Below, piece by piece: positions 34,199 through 45,628 of a stretch of 64,000 nt of DNA (the first letter of the stretch is position 1; every line of letters begins with the position of its first letter). The notes under the pieces were generated by a model. It saw only the letters and a program-made list of their open reading frames with translations. It did no database searches and was not told where the DNA came from. The DNA lies in the NCBI GenBank assembly GCA_963422465.1, contig OY730169.1:992001-1056000 (forward strand). The letters are read 5' to 3'. The translations under genes and the position numbers were made by a program. Origin of the DNA: Lichina pygmaea (lineage: Eukaryota > Ascomycota > Lichinomycetes > Lichinales > Lichinaceae).

Positions 34199-37100
34199 GT
34201 GGTGGTGGTGGTGGTGGTGGTGGTGGTGGTGGTGGTGGTGGTGGTAGTGGTGGTTGTAGTGGTGGTGGAAGTCGTGGCCGTCAAGAGCACTCGTCCGGCC
34301 ACCAGGGGCGCAAAGAGAATCGCTTCGGCGACTACATCCTCGGTCGGACCTTGGGGGAAGGCGAGTTCGGAAAGGTCAAGATGGGCTGGAAGCAGGACGG
34401 CGGCGTTCAGGTGCGTTGGGGGCGCACGTGTGAACGTTCTCTCTGCAGGATGTCGGCGACTGACAGCATCGATCCGTCCAGGTTGCGATCAAGCTCATCC
34501 GACGAGAGAGCCTGGGCACGAATCCGAGTCGACTCCCGAAGATCAACCGCGAGATCACCATCCTCAGCGAGCTCTCGCACCCCAACATCGTCCGGCTGCG
34601 CGAGATGGTCGAGACGGACCGATACATCGGCATCATCCTCGAGTACGCGTCGGGCGGAGAGCTCTTCGACTACATCCTACACCACCGCTACCTGAAGGAC
34701 CCGGCCGCGCGTCGGCTCTTCGCCCAGCTCGTGTCCGGCGTCGGCTACCTGCACAAGAAGGGCATCGTCCACCGCGACCTGAAACTCGAGAACCTCCTCC
34801 TCGACCGGAACAAGAACATCATCATCACCGACTTTGGCTTCGCCAACACCTTCGACCCCACCGACGAGCTCGGCGACGAGGTCGAGTACCACGTGACCGA
34901 CAAAGACTTTGTCAAGCGCATGGACCTGGGACGAGTCCGAGAACACGGCTTCCGTCGGGGAGATCTCATGCAGACCAGCTGCGGCAGCCCATGCTACGCC
35001 GCTCCGGAGTTGGTCGTGACCGATTCGTTATACACCGGCCGCAAGGTGGACGTCTGGAGCTGTGGCGTCATCCTGGTTCGTGTCTTCTCCTTTGTCCTTT
35101 GGCTTCTGAAAGACGCTGACGCCGGGCCACGTTCGCCAGTACGCCATGCTTGCTGGATACCTCCCCTTTGACGACGACCCTGCGAATCCGGAAGGCGACA
35201 ACATCAACCTTCTCTACAAATACATCGTGACCACTCCCCTCACCTTCCCCGAATACGTCACTCCCCACGCGAGGGACTTGCTTCGTCGTATCCTAGTCGC
35301 CGATCCCCGAAAGCGAGCCGACCTGTTCGAAGTGGCTCGACACAGCTGGCTCAGCGAGTATGCCCACGTGGTATCGTTCATCACCAGCAGCACGACTACC
35401 ACCGGCGAAATCTCGAACACCACCGTCACGGCCGGTACGGAGGCACTCTCCTGTTCTTCTTCGGTGATCGATTCTCCATTGGCAGCTTGCTAACTTCTGG
35501 CCGCGCTCCCAGGCCATCACCACGAACCCCCTCTCCTGGCCCGTAGCGCCTCTGTGCGGGAGCCGGTCAAGTCTCACGCGCCCCATCTCGCCGCAAGCGC
35601 CGGCCTCTCCCCCAAGCAAGGCCACATCGAGCAAGACAAGCAGGCTTCTCCAAGCCGACCGCAGCGCGACACCAAACGCCGCACCGTGCAACTGGAATAC
35701 GTTGCCCCTTCGTCGGAGACACCCCGCGGCGGCGCCCGAGACGCCGGCCCTGTCGCACCGTCCACCACGTCCGGCTACCCGGCTGCATCGCCAGCCGGTC
35801 GCGCTCAGGCGCAGGATGACCTACCACCAGATGCGGCGGGAGCGGCGGCCGCTCGACCCAAAGCTGCAGGGCAGCAGCACGACTCTGGTTCCGGGACGTA
35901 TTACCCCTCGTCGGGAAGGGACCGCGCGCAGCAAGTATCGTCCAGCCAGCGATCGACCAAGACTCCTCCACGACCGGGCAGGGAACCCCCCCGTTCGGCG
36001 TCAGATTCGACGGGAGCACTCGCCGCCGGAGCTTACATCGCACGTCCGAGCACGGGCGGGTCGATGACTTCGACCGGTAGTCGATCAGGGTCCACTCGTC
36101 TGCCCTCTCGCGGGTCGTACTCGCGGCCCGGCCAACCGTCGGCGCCGACCGTTGCCCCTACAAACGCGCAAGCAAGTCTGGCGCAGCCGACCAACGGCAG
36201 GACGTACGTCATCTCGAATCCCATTCCGCAAACGGACGATGCGACGGGGCCGTACGTGGACGATCAAGGCAGGCCCGAGAGAACAAGGCCGCACGAATCC
36301 GCCGCCGACCAACCGGCGGCGCGAGCCCACAAGCGATCCGCCACCGTCGGGGGCATCGGCGAGAAGATCTTTGGACGATCGGGATCCCTCTTCGGCGGAC
36401 GATCGCAGCCTCAGCCGGGTGGACAGCCGTCGGGCCGTCGGGCTTCCAAGGCGTACCCGCCAACCAGCATGACGACCTCGGTCAAGGGGGGAACCCCGCG
36501 GCAATCGATCGACTCGCGTCGGTCGTCGTCGTACGGGGCTGGCAGGGCCGAAGGCGGGGACAAACCCAAGCGGTTCTCGTTCCTGCCGTCGTCCTTCTCG
36601 CTCAAGCATCTCGGTGGCGGCAGCAGCCGCGGCTCGGCCGGCCAGGAGATGCATCCGCCGCGGACTTCTCGTTCGATGGCGGAGCCTAGTGACTTTGGCG
36701 TGGGCCCTCCAAGACGGACAAAGCCAGCGAGGCCAGGAATGGCCTTCGGACGCGGTGCGTCGCAGTCCACCGATGACGGCCTGACGCTGTACGAGACCGC
36801 GGACGATCCTCGATTTAAGCTTGGGTCGCGCAACCAACCGGCTGCGTATGCGTCGTCGGGTGCGACGAACGCCAGACCATACCACGGCCAGAACTCGACC
36901 GCAGCAAACGCGTCGAATGTGCGGTCCGACGGTGTCCAAGGGGCCGGAGAGTCCTCCTCTTCCGTGTCATCGGACTCCTCACGGCCGCAGCCGCAGCAAC
37001 AGCAGCAGCAGCAACGACAACAAGAGCCATACCAACAGGGGAAGGCGCAGAGAAGCGCCCGTCCCCCAGCGGACTATCCACCCGCCTATGGCGCGCACGA

Positions 37101-37359
37101 CGACGAGATGCTCGAAACGGCGGACGACCGACGAAGAGAGTCCGACGCGGCCGTCGCGACGTCGGGAGTGCACAGACCGGCGAAGAGGAACTTTACCGAC
37201 GTCTACGAATCGGGTACCGACCGACGTTATCCGCGTGGGGCCGGTGGTGCCGGTGGCAACGGCGGCGGAGGCGGTGCCGGGACCGGCGCGAGCAACTCGG
37301 CGGCAAGACGGGTGATGGAATTTTTCAGATTGAGGGGAAAACCAAGGGCTTGGGATTGA
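33202..37359 (+). CDS. KIN4: Serine/threonine kinase, KIN4 type, four exons
   Basis: Yeast Kin4 is a cortical kinase of the spindle-position checkpoint; Aspergillus KfsA is the filamentous counterpart. Exons 33202-34410, 34482-35075, 35140-35434 and 35513-37359 give 1,314 residues. The N-terminal 380 residues are Ser/Pro-rich and disordered, with a poly-Gln run and a glycine run of about 30 residues. The kinase domain shows the glycine loop GRTLGEGEFGKV, VAIKLIRRES, HRDLKLENLLLDRN (catalytic Asp), TDFGFANTF and an activation segment ending SCGSPCYAAPELV. It then shows DVWSCGVIL, YAMLAGYLPFDDDP and RRILVADPRKRADLFE. The insert between DFGFAN and SCGSPCY (EVEYHVTDKDFVKRMDLGRV) is typical of this subfamily. 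The long C-terminal tail is disordered and ends in a basic MEFFRLRGKPRAWD, as expected for membrane targeting. Introns sit at conserved kinase positions with clean GT-AG ends. Confidence 0.9.
34156..34272 (+). repeat. GGC/GGT trinucleotide run coding polyglycine
   Basis: An in-frame GGC block followed by a long GGT block with few interruptions, inside exon 1 of the kinase and about 20 codons before its catalytic domain. The switch from GGC to GGT shows two separate expansions. Confidence 0.9.
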
Positions 37360-37480
37360 TCGGAAAGGAGTATAATACAGTTGGGGGAGGGAGGGAGGGA
37401 GGGAGGCAGAATATACCCATCCGGAATTGGGGAACAAGTTCCGGTTTGAGATTGAGTACAGTAAGAGTTGTTTTTTTTTT

Positions 37481-37498
37481 GGGGGGGGGGGGGGGGGG
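37481..37498. repeat. Poly-G run (18 bases) after a T run
   Basis: TTTTTTTTTT at 37471-37480 runs directly into 18 G. Confidence 0.95.
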
Positions 37499-37613
37499 TT
37501 TGAAAACTGTGTTCTCCTTTCCTTTGCGCAGCCCAAGAGATAATTGAAACAGAAAGAGAATCAAATGTTGCCTGTCTGTGCTGTTGAGCAGGCTGAACTG
37601 TATTGCAAGACTG

Positions 37614-37618
<5 letters not shown>

Positions 37619-37649
<31 letters not shown>
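37619..37649. repeat. (GA)n microsatellite
   Basis: About 31 bp of perfect GA repeat. Confidence 0.95.
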
Positions 37650-37653
<4 letters not shown>

Positions 37654-37909
37654 AGGAAGGGCAAGTTGATCGGCATCTCCGCCAAGTCTAAAACGTACCT
37701 CGTACGTACGTACGCAAGGGCAAAATGAAAGGGAGAGAATGGAGAAGCTACTTCCTGTACGCACTGGATCATCCAGCCATCAGGCTTGACTAATTATGAG
37801 GTCGAGCCAGGTCGACTGCCACTCTCTACTACGTACTCCTTGTATTCGTCCGGGCTTGTATCTCTCTGGGCCCTTGCTCCTCTGGGCTTCCATCTCTCCG
37901 GGCTTCTTA

Positions 37910-37931
37910 CCCCCCCCCCCCCCCCCCCCCC
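37910..37931. repeat. Poly-C run (22 bases)
   Basis: Lies inside a degenerate C/T-rich repeat array. Confidence 0.95.
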
Positions 37932-38047
37932 TCCTTCCAGACTTGTAGCTCTCTAGGCTTCACCTCTCTGGACTCCTAAGTATCCGTACGTACCCAAGTC
38001 GTATCCCTTCAGGCTCCCTACCCCTGGCCAGAGGCTCTTACCCTTCA

Positions 38048-38060
38048 GGGGGGGGGGGGG
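38048..38060. repeat. Poly-G run (13 bases)
   Basis: Followed at 38086-38098 by a T run. Confidence 0.95.
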
Positions 38061-38160
38061 ATGGGGACCTCCTATCCCTCTGGACTTTTTTTTTTTTTGC
38101 CAGGGAAGACTCCTACCAGAGACCGCTCTTGCCAGGAACTAAAATCATTCTTGGCCTCGA

Positions 38161-38180
38161 GGGGGGGGGGGGGGGGGGGG
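38161..38180. repeat. Poly-G run (20 bases)
   Basis: Uninterrupted G run at the right edge of the C/T-rich array. Confidence 0.95.
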
Positions 38181-38712
38181 ATGGTTCTGCCAGAGCCCCG
38201 CTCTTTGTCACCTGCGACTGTATCGTTGACGGGTTATCGATCCTACGGGAGTACGGATGGACCGAGTACCGGTACCGTACGGTGTTGAGTTATCATCACC
38301 AAGGAGAGATGACATGGCATGTCCATACGAAAGGAGACGGAGAAAAAGCTCACGACTGGATCTGCGAGAAAGAAGCCATGTGCAGTTCGCTTGTCTTCAT
38401 CGACCCGATACCGGTACCGTACAGTAAGCACTGTTCCATGTCCAACCCATACGTACCGTATCAGTCCGTTCAGTTCTGTGACAGGTGCGTGCAGCTACGG
38501 GCCAGGCCTGGCAGAAGCCCCAAACGGGACCGGCCTACTGTACGTACGCTACGTACCGCAACCCACAGAGCTGCATGCATGTACGAAAGTCCAGAGCCAA
38601 CGAGCGACCAGCCAGCAGACTCAGCGGAGACCTACCGGCGCTGCCGCCGGATTTGAAGCAGGAGAGATGAGGACTGCCAAGCAGTGCCAAGGCAGGAGCA
38701 AGAAGCTATCTA

Positions 38713-38960
38713 AGTATCTTATTTTATTTTATTTCATTCTTACTCTGATTTGGCTGGTGAGCCATGCAGAAGTTCTAGATATATCACTTGTTTTCTCAGA
38801 AGACCTTTGAAGGAATAAAAACTGAGACTTGTGGCGGGGGGGGGGGGGGGGGGGGTAAGACTAGGGAAATATCTTGAGGAATATGTAGTGTCTGAAGGAA
38901 ACAAGAATTGCGGAGATGTTGTGTCTGCTGACAAGAGTTGGTGTGCCAAGTTGAACTGGT
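38713..38960 (-). mobile_element. LINE family B, 3' fragment
   Basis: A 248-bp insertion, 5'-truncated, reading on the minus strand. It matches the 3' end of the composite LINE at 59430: both carry AGGAATAAAAACTGA and GTAGTGTCTG at the same spacing, and both end in a GTAAGAAT plus AAAT-type tail. Near-perfect 13-bp direct repeats flank it (AAGAAGCTATCTA at 38700-38712, AAGAAGCTGTCTA at 38961-38973), the target-site duplication with one change. A 20-base poly-G run (38836-38855) lies inside. Confidence 0.8.
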
Positions 38961-39121
38961 AAGAAGCTGTCTATGGCTAGCTAGATCTAAGATCTCTCGG
39001 AGTTCTTCTCGTCCATCAAATCACTTCTACACGCACTGAGCATCTCTCCGACTGGTAGGTGCTCGGTGGCGTTTCGGGCGTCAGGCCCCACCATCGTGGA
39101 CCCTGGCAGCTACTTGGGCTT

Positions 39122-39148
39122 CCCCCCCCCCCCCCCCCCCCCCCCCCC
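39122..39148. repeat. Poly-C run (27 bases)
   Basis: The longest homopolymer in the window, 185 bp from the end of the GH31 coding sequence. Confidence 0.95.
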
Positions 39149-39333
39149 ATGCTCGTAGAAGGGTCGCAGACAACGAAGACGATGTTGTTGTTGTATATCT
39201 GACGATTAAAACATACCTACGTATGTGCCTCCGGGCGAAGAGGAGTAAGTATATGTGGACATATAGCTGTGGTGGGAGCATTCCCATCAACCATTGCTCG
39301 TGTCCTTTCGTTACGCCGTGACACCGTCTGTCT

Positions 39334-42300
39334 TCACGCCCACGAGAGAGTCCAGTCTCCGGTCCAAGCCCCGTCTCCGGTGAATGGTTCCAAGGACTTG
39401 ACAGCTAGAAGCCTCGTCGTGTCGTCGTACGTCCAGCTCGAGGAAGGAACATCCTTGTCATTGAGCGACACTCGGTTGATGATGGCTCCTGACAGAGGAC
39501 GCACGCCGTGAACGGTCACGTTCGCGAGTGGATTCGTGTCCTTGTGCGTCCCCTCTACTTTCACGTGTACGGTGTTGCCGCCCTCGGCCGTCAATGTCAC
39601 GGACAGAGTATCCTTCGGATCCAGACTGACGCCGTCGTCGACGTACAGATCCCCTGTCGCCGCTCCCTCGGCGGACAGGGCGACGAGCAGAGACCAAGGG
39701 CTGCGTCGTACCGCCTGCGTCGTCAACCCCGGCTGCTGCAGCGGGATGATGCTGCCGCCGCGCACGTACACCGGGATATGGCCGAGCGGAGCATGGATCG
39801 AGACCTTTTTGCCGCTGCCCGCGGGCACCTCCACGGGAGCACCGCTGTACCAGTCGTACCACGTCTGGCCTTCGAAGAGGCCCGGGAAGAACCCTTGCAC
39901 TGAAGTGGCGCCGGGCTCGAGAACCGGCGTCACAAGGACCGACGGGCCCAGCAAGAACTGCCGGTCAGCACCGGCCAGATCTGGGTCGTTTGGGAACTCC
40001 CACGCGAGAGCCCGCATCATGGTGTCACCCTTTTTATGGGCGTGGTGCATGAGTGTGTACATGTACGGCAGCAGGGCGTATCGGATGGCCATGGCTTTCT
40101 TCGATGCATCGATCACCGAAGCCCAGACATAGGGCTCCTGCGGAAAGGCTGCGCGGATATTGTGATTCCGGTAGAACGGGAAGAAGGCCGATAACTGCAT
40201 CCAGCGGTTGCAGAGCTGCTCATCCGAGTTTCCCTGGAAGCCGCACGCGTCGACGCCGAAGAACGGGATGCCGAAGAGCTGATACGCCAGCGCATGCGCA
40301 ATGGAGAGATACATGTATGACCATCGGGAAACGTTGTCCCCACCCCAATGGCCGGCAAAGACGCCACTTCCTGGAAACGTCGAGCGGCCAATGATAAACG
40401 GACGCTTGCCCGGCAAGACCGACAGCAGCGCGTCGTAAGTGGCGTTCAGCATCTGGTGGCCATAGACGTTGTGGATATCGTACTCTACCGTCCCGTCGGC
40501 GTGGGTCGCGTTGGGCGCAACGGCGTGGGCGGCGAGGTCGCCGTAGACGTTATCTATTTGGTAGGGTGGATGGTTGATGTTCCGAGCGCCAGGAGTTGGA
40601 CTTGACCGGAATGGCGCAGCGCTGGTTTTGACCGAGGCCGTCGCCGATGCAGCCGCCACTTGACTAATCGAGAGCGACGATGCCACTGCCGCTTCGGTGG
40701 CATTCGAAACGCTGAAGCCCTCGGGATAATCGTAGATGACGTTGCCAGGCTCGCCGGGAAGGATGAATGGGGGGTGCACCGGATTGAGCGTGAGGTTGCT
40801 GCGGCCGACGGAGCCACTGATAAAAGAACTGGCTTCGTTCATGTCCACCCAGAGGCCGTCGAAGGGAAGCTCTTTGTGCCAGCGGGAGATCTCATCGATC
40901 CACCACGGTCTGGCACCGGCCGCGAGGAAGTCCGGGAAGACCGTATAGCCGGGCCAGACGTCACCGATGTAGAGAGAGCCATCAGGATTGCGTAGAAAGG
41001 CATCTACTTCGTTTCCTCTCTCAAACGGCGGGTAGCTGAAGCGACGAAGTAAGTCAGTATACTCTCAAGCCCGGCATCGACAACTCACGCATCGCTTGCG
41101 TTCTCCGGGTTCGGAACGTAGATTGCGGCGTCGATGATAGGCACCCAGCTTCGACCGCTCTCTTTGAGACGTCGAAGGAAATCTCGACCCTCTTGAAACG
41201 GGTATGTATTAGGATCGGCGGTGAAGTCACGATAAAGATAGTAGATGTCGATGTCGCTCCTTCATGTGGCTTGTCAGCGACAGCAACAGCACCTGACGCA
41301 AAAGCGCAGTTGCCCACCAGATGTAATCCAGCGGTATCTCGAACCGGTCAAAGCCATCGACGACAGCTTGCAGCTCGCTCCAGTTGGCATATCCCCATCG
41401 CGCCTGGTGGTACCCCAAGGCTGAATACTTCTGCATCGCTGGAAAGCCGACAGCGGCTTTCTGGTAACTGCGGGTGACCTCTGGCTGCGTAGGCCCTGCG
41501 AAGAAGTGCAGATCGATGCTGCCACCGATCGACCGCCATGTGATACCCTCCGGTCGGAGCAGAACATCCTGTCCATGGGCGTTTCTGAGGTAGACTCCGT
41601 GCGAGGCCGAGGTCATCGCGCCATCCGAAACTCCGCTCTCTCCAGCGGCGTACCTCGTCTCCAAGTAAAACGGGTGGGAACCGTAAAGATTCCTGAGCAG
41701 CGATGTCAGAAGACCGTCAACGACGTTCACGTCTACAAAAACCTACTCGTCGATTGGTCCAGCAACGTCGACGGCCCAGAGAGTGCGGGTAATATTATTT
41801 CCCAGGCGGAAAGGCCGGATGACCTCACCCAGCCCGTACACGTTGTAGTCTGGGGGCATGGCGCTTCCGAACTCAATGAACTGATCCTCGTAGACAATCT
41901 TTCGTCCTTTGGTCGAGAATAGAACGTCACCGGACGACCTCCGCGTGACGGTGAACGAGAACGTCGGGTCATTGATCCAAGAGAACTGTAGATCAGCATC
42001 CGCTGGAGACGGAGCATCGTCATCGAGCGTCGGCTTCGGCACGAGCGAATCCGACAAGATGTAATGCGACTTGTTGGATGAGTCCAAGTAGGTGGGAATG
42101 ATCTCGATGCGGAGTCGATCCTGAGCTTGGTACTCCACCGTCAAGCTCAGGTAGTCGATATCATTGCCGTAGACATTACACGCTGGACCGGCCAACGAGA
42201 GCTGTGCTATGAGTCCAAAGTCTGTGTCCACTGCATTTGATGCAATATATCCAGGGCAGAGTGACTGGGCGTCAACGGCCTCTGGATCCTCAACGTTGGC

Positions 42301-42462
42301 AACCACAGGCTTTCCAGTTGTGGCAGCCGCTGGAACCGTAAACATTGCATTGGACTCAGCCTTCCGGGACTCCGCCGCCATATCCTGCCCAAAAGCTCCG
42401 CGTGCCGTGCTCGCGGTGAGCAGGCCAAGCAACTGTCGAGCAGGCCATCCCCACAAGTACAT
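39334..42462 (-). CDS. Glycoside hydrolase family 31 alpha-glucosidase, four exons
   Basis: A secreted exo-acting alpha-glucosidase of the fungal AgdA/maltase type, releasing glucose from the non-reducing ends of maltose and malto-oligosaccharides. Exons 42462-41747, 41692-41318, 41259-41089 and 41035-39334 join to 987 residues. The joins restore PIDENLYGSHPFYLE, YIWSDIDIYYLYRDF and NASDAYPPFERG. The catalytic nucleophile is the Asp of DGLWVDMNEASSF and the acid/base the Asp of HWGGDNVSRW. FFGVDACGF and LLPYMYTLMHHAH follow, with several Asn-x-Ser/Thr sites. The chosen start gives MYLWGWPARQLLGLLTASTA, a workable signal peptide. A second ATG upstream (42665, minus) begins MATTSLFSTRKRSLVAFVVI, a membrane-helix-like stretch that could be an alternative first exon, although no splice to the main frame is clean. 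The third intron has an AAG acceptor. Confidence 0.9.
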
Positions 42463-43934
42463 ATCTGGGCAAAGAAGTCAGAGGCGCGGACACGGACAGC
42501 ATTCTGTAAGCATCAAGCAGGGTGATCGATGGTTTCGATCTTCCTCAGAGCTATGCGCGGAGACTGGACCGGAAGGGAAACCATACAAACCGTAAGCGAG
42601 AACAGGATGACGACAAAGGCAACCAGAGAGCGCTTGCGCGTCGAGAACAAAGATGTTGTGGCCATGGTTTAGCCTTCTTCAAACGGAGCACGTTGATGAA
42701 GTTCGTTCTGATCCTCTGGCTCCTTTATGCCGTGTGTCGTGAACTGCGGAGGGGAGGCAGGCGATGAGGAGAATGCCTCTGCTGCATCTGGTCGTCAGAA
42801 TGAGAGCTGTGGCCAGGCAGCAGGGGTCTGTCGGCAGAGCCAATTGGGTATCCTTGCGGTGTTGTGCCCCGCTCGGATGACGAAGATGGCAGTGGGGCAC
42901 AAGAAACAAGGATGTCGTGATCAAGAGATGGCTAAACTTTCACGAAAGTTCCGTGAAAGCCGAGCTGTCATCGAAAAGCCAGCCCCTTACATGCCAAGAA
43001 AACATGGAGATACGTAAGGTGAGCATCGATGCTTCCACACTAGTGTCGAGCTTGGGCCATTTGAGAGCGGCATTCAGAGGAAAAAGCAACATAGCTCTAA
43101 GTGTAAAAACCGCCCGCCGGCGGGGTACGTAGGTGCACTCGCTACGTAGCAACTTATGCCTGTGATGGTGCAATTGATCAAGAGCAAGTAAAACACCCGA
43201 AGCAGCTTGTTCGACCGAGCAGGTTGCTCCGGAGTCCGACGATCATTCCACCTCTCACTGTCGACGGCAAGCCGCTGTGGCCGGGCCGCTGTTTGGTCAG
43301 GTTCCCAACCAATGGACACTGCACTGAAGGTAAGATCCGATTGATCAGTAACCGTCAATATCATAGAGACCGCTTCGTTCGCTCACTCAGAGCTTTTTGT
43401 GGACGTACGCATGGCTAGAAGCAGACTCAGGCCCCCTGAGGATAGATTTAAACCACCCCGATGTAGGTGGATACACCATAGAGCTACGTAGCGGCTTGCC
43501 GAAGTCGGAACCAATAACGACCGAGCTGAATTGTAGTCAGCTAGACTGTTTGGAGGTTAAAGAAGGATGGACTTCGATAGAGTTGTTGAATCGATTACAA
43601 CAATGACGACTTTGCGGGAGAGGAACCGTCTGCCACTTGATATAGAGACATCTGCTTTTGTGGTTCGTTGTGCTGACAACTCCTCCCAAGTAGTTCCAAT
43701 GTCTCACAGCTGCATCCTTCCTGCGCGTGTGTATTATTCCAGTATGAAGAACTCTAGAACCAAGCGCTGACGGAATCGCCAAGTATGATGATCTTGATGC
43801 AGTAGACAGTGGTACAGTACAACGAGTCTCCTGAAAGAGTCCGTTGGTTAAGTTGCAGACTTGATTTAGACTGCAGCACGGTTTAAAGTAGAGCGTTGCT
43901 ACTTCAATCTCTGAATGAAGTCAATGAGCCAATA
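42463..43934. other. Intergenic, GH31 / short-chain dehydrogenase
   Basis: About 1.5 kb. The left end (42590-42665) may hold an upstream exon of the GH31 gene. Elsewhere I see nothing; the ORF 43397-43606 has no ATG and no family resemblance. Confidence 0.45.
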
Positions 43935-45628
43935 TCACTTTTTTGTAAAGTCGGATACGTAGAACCGCGTCTGCGTATTAGATGATCTAGCATCGCACCT
44001 AGCAACTGAATAGACTAAAGCTACGAGATTCTGCGAGCTTGTATCACCTCTGGACAACGCACTTGCGACACTCGACTGCATTTCTGGTCCGGCACACCCC
44101 AGATTCAGGATGTGTGAGCGCCAGCGGTCCATGCATCTGTTCAAGCGCTGGGATTCAGTCGCTGCATAGGGAACATCAGCAACCGTCTCACATATCGCGA
44201 TATGGGGAACGGGGACGAACCCCAGCGGATACGGATGCAGGATTTGTCCGTCTACAACTTCCAGTTAGCCATGCATCGACCACGGCTGCGGTGTTGAACG
44301 TTCGGATGCACGTACAGTATAGCTCAGATTCTTTGCAAGCCAAGAAGACGTACGACGGCGCTATTTCCGAAGGCTGTCCGGGCCTGCCAATCCGCGACTT
44401 GGTCCCAAAGCCCTCCATTTGCTCGGCCGGCCTCGATGCGGGCTGGAGAGGGGTATGCACGGGCCCGGGTCTACGCGGGCTGACAGGTTACACAATGGTC
44501 CCTGGACCGCTGTAGGATGCCGCTGGCGAACTTACGCTACTCCGTTGACGCGCTGCAGCATCTGTCAGTATCCTGCGCACAGCTCCGGGCTATGCATGAC
44601 TCACGATTCCCTTGGAAATCAAGTTCAAGGACAGGGATCGAGTGAATCCGACGATCGCCCCCTTTGTCGACGCATAGTCCACCTGAGAAAAAGGCACATC
44701 AGTCCCCTTCTCCTTGCGTGCGCACGTAGTAGCAAAGAATCCAGACCATCGACGACGTGCCTCGGAAGGCGACGACGCTCGTGGTGTTGATGATACTGCC
44801 GGAATTAGTGTCACCTCATCCGACCATGCTGGAGACAGATCAAACACGTACGACGACCCCTTAGGCATGTGCGGCAGACAGAACTTGGTCATGGCGAACA
44901 TCTGGAGGATGTTGCTGCGGAATGTGCTCTCGACGTTATCAAGGTCAATCTCCGCAAAATCCTGGGCCATCATCTGCTTGCTGGCGTTGTTGACGAGGAC
45001 GTCGACTCGGCCGTATCTGCATTGCTTAGCCCTCGTCTCAAGCCTTCCAGTATACCAAGCTTCCGACGCGGGGTGTTGATAGCATACTTATCGACGTGTT
45101 GCCCGACTGCCTTCTCGCAGGTCTTGTTGTCCATCAGATCTCCAGGAACCAGCAGGCATAACTGGTTCTCTGATTCGACAGCCTTCTTGGTGGCTTCGGC
45201 ATCTTCTTGTTCTTCGGGGAGGTAGACGATGGTGACATCAGCACCCTCTCGAGCGAAGAGAATGGCCACGGAGCGGCCAATGCCGGAGCTATTTCATGTC
45301 AGCGAACCTGCTTGAACTCCAACGATCTCCCGCTTCCTAAATGCACTCCGAGATTGTTCTTACTCGCCACCCGTGATCAAGGCCTTCTTGCCCTTGAGCT
45401 TTCCAGCTCCTTTATATTCAACGAATCCGCCGTCTCCTTCGAGCTTGGTAGATTCGCTGGTCGGGGCCATGTCCTTCTCGGTCCTTTGACGCCGGGCACA
45501 TTGATCAGTAAACGGCGGCCAGAGGGGGCTTAGTCGTCCAAGGACCGAACCACATACCCAGGCAGCGATTGTGCCTGTGGATTTTCAACCGGCTTGAATT
45601 GGCCTCCTTCACCAGCTTTGGACGCCAT
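43935..45628 (-). CDS. Short-chain dehydrogenase/reductase, nine exons, C-terminal extension
   Basis: A classical NAD(P)H-dependent SDR of the glucose/ribitol-dehydrogenase-like (general-stress-protein 39) group; the substrate is unknown. Exons 45628-45558, 45483-45364, 45288-45088, 45016-44852, 44795-44747, 44682-44605, 44553-44537, 44470-44316 and 44251-43935 keep frame for 390 residues. Motifs are the cofactor loop ALITGGDSGIGRSVAI, the NNAS motif VDVLVNNAS, the catalytic Ser in INTTSVVAFRGTSS, YASTK (Tyr and Lys), and RVNGVAPGPVHTPLQP. The N-terminus (MASKAGEGGQFKPVENPQAQ) matches the group. Homologues normally end shortly after HPYPLGD. Here the frame runs on past HPYPLG for about 95 residues to a stop at 43935, so the usual stop appears lost or the last exon differs. 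Nine exons, one only 17 nt, is unusually fragmented for this family. Confidence 0.82.

Larger units (their letters stand above)
37360..39333. other. Convergent intergenic region rich in homopolymers
   Basis: About 2 kb between the tails of the kinase and the GH31 gene. It holds six G or C runs of 13-27 bases, a (GA)n at 37619-37649, a degenerate C/T-rich repeat (37845-38170) and a truncated LINE copy (38713-38960). No gene is recognised. Confidence 0.6.
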
